From contig CAIUKQ010000099.1 in NCBI GenBank assembly GCA_903899705.1, forward strand, positions 1 to 47,565: a stretch of DNA of 47,565 nt, written 5' to 3'. This document shows, piece by piece, positions 47,379 to 47,565 of this stretch. Under the pieces are notes generated by a model that saw only the letters and a list, made by a program, of their open reading frames with translations, had not been told where the DNA came from and did not search any database. The position numbers and the translations under genes are program-made. Within the stretch, counting starts at the first letter, position 1. Each line of letters begins with the position of its first letter. Source of the DNA: an uncultured beta proteobacterium (lineage in GTDB: Bacteria; Pseudomonadota; Gammaproteobacteria; Burkholderiales; SG8-39).

Positions 47379-47565
47379 ATGTTAGGGCTGCAAAGCAAGG
47401 CGCTGATTACCGTGTTCTGGTGGCAGGCGTTGGCGACCCTGATCATCGTGGCGATTGCCGGCTGGGTTGCCGGGATGCATGGGGCCATCTCCGCTGGATT
47501 GGGGGGAACCACCAGCATGATGGCAGGCGTAGCGGCGGGATTAGTGCTGCAAAGACGTAAGGCAA
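47379..47565 (+). CDS. atpI: ATP synthase subunit I (AtpI), 3' partial
   Basis: The frame from ATG 47379 is open to the window end (62 codons) and so is missing from the track. It reads MLGLQSKALITVFWWQAL, a TM helix, then GWVAGMHGAISAGLGGTTSMMAGVAAGLVLQRRK, the betaproteobacterial AtpI pattern. AtpI helps assemble the c-ring; atpB and the rest of the operon should follow outside the window. The track ORF at 47303 is a shadow in another frame. Confidence 0.85.
   Translation, partial: MLGLQSKALITVFWWQALATLIIVAIAGWVAGMHGAISAGLGGTTSMMAGVAAGLVLQRRKA

Overview
This window looks like the replication-origin region of a betaproteobacterial chromosome. The evidence is the housekeeping order rpmH-rnpA-yidD-yidC-mnmE (minus strand) diverging from dnaA-dnaN-gyrB (plus strand), mnmG-rsmG-parA-parB with a perfect parS site, def-fmt-rsmB-DUF4390-ntrY-ntrX-trkA-trkH, and the start of an atp operon. 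A Bug-type (TctC) solute-binding protein, a MmgE/PrpD protein and a TorF-porin/glnK/amtB cluster also fit Burkholderiales/Nitrosomonadales-like bacteria. I cannot name the species from sequence alone.

Region 1-5.8 kb is an accessory catabolic/redox block: a partial Bug protein, an ArsC-family protein, a thioredoxin-reductase-like flavoprotein, a 2-keto-4-pentenoate hydratase relative, a DoxX membrane protein and a VOC (glyoxalase/extradiol dioxygenase fold) protein. Its centre is the most notable item in the window. A 547-residue reading frame on the minus strand (2279-3922) is broken only by one UGA codon, in the context GVGH-U-STC-AP. A short GC-rich hairpin with a GGUC loop lies 17 nt after the UGA. 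This matches a UGSC-motif selenoprotein, which a standard gene caller would split into two ORFs.

Region 5.9-11 kb carries comM (yifB), ubiK and a nitrogen-related unit: a TorF-family porin behind a clear sigma-54 -24/-12 promoter, then glnK and amtB. Region 11-14.2 kb holds an amidohydrolase, a dienelactone hydrolase, an exported methyltransferase-like protein and a small Rieske ferredoxin.

Region 14.2-30.2 kb is the origin core. The minus-strand run mnmG-rsmG-parA-parB is joined by 4-base start/stop overlaps, with parS and DnaA-box-like repeats upstream of mnmG. Then come pckG (PEP carboxykinase), mnmE, yidC, yidD, rnpA and rpmH. mnmE carries an in-frame TAG at the conserved TAPG-x-GGIG motif. 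DnaA boxes flank dnaA, with one perfect box directly upstream and a cluster of four between dnaA and dnaN.

Region 30.3-36 kb is a minus-strand run: LysM protein, dprA, smg and topB (topoisomerase III with a lysine-rich tail). Region 36.1-47.6 kb is a plus-strand run from def to trkH, again with repeated ATGA overlaps. It contains an NtrY-like kinase and an NtrX-like regulator whose AAA+ domain has lost its key motifs. A MmgE/PrpD protein follows, then the first part of atpI, cut by the window edge. No tRNA, rRNA, CRISPR array or insertion sequence was recognised.
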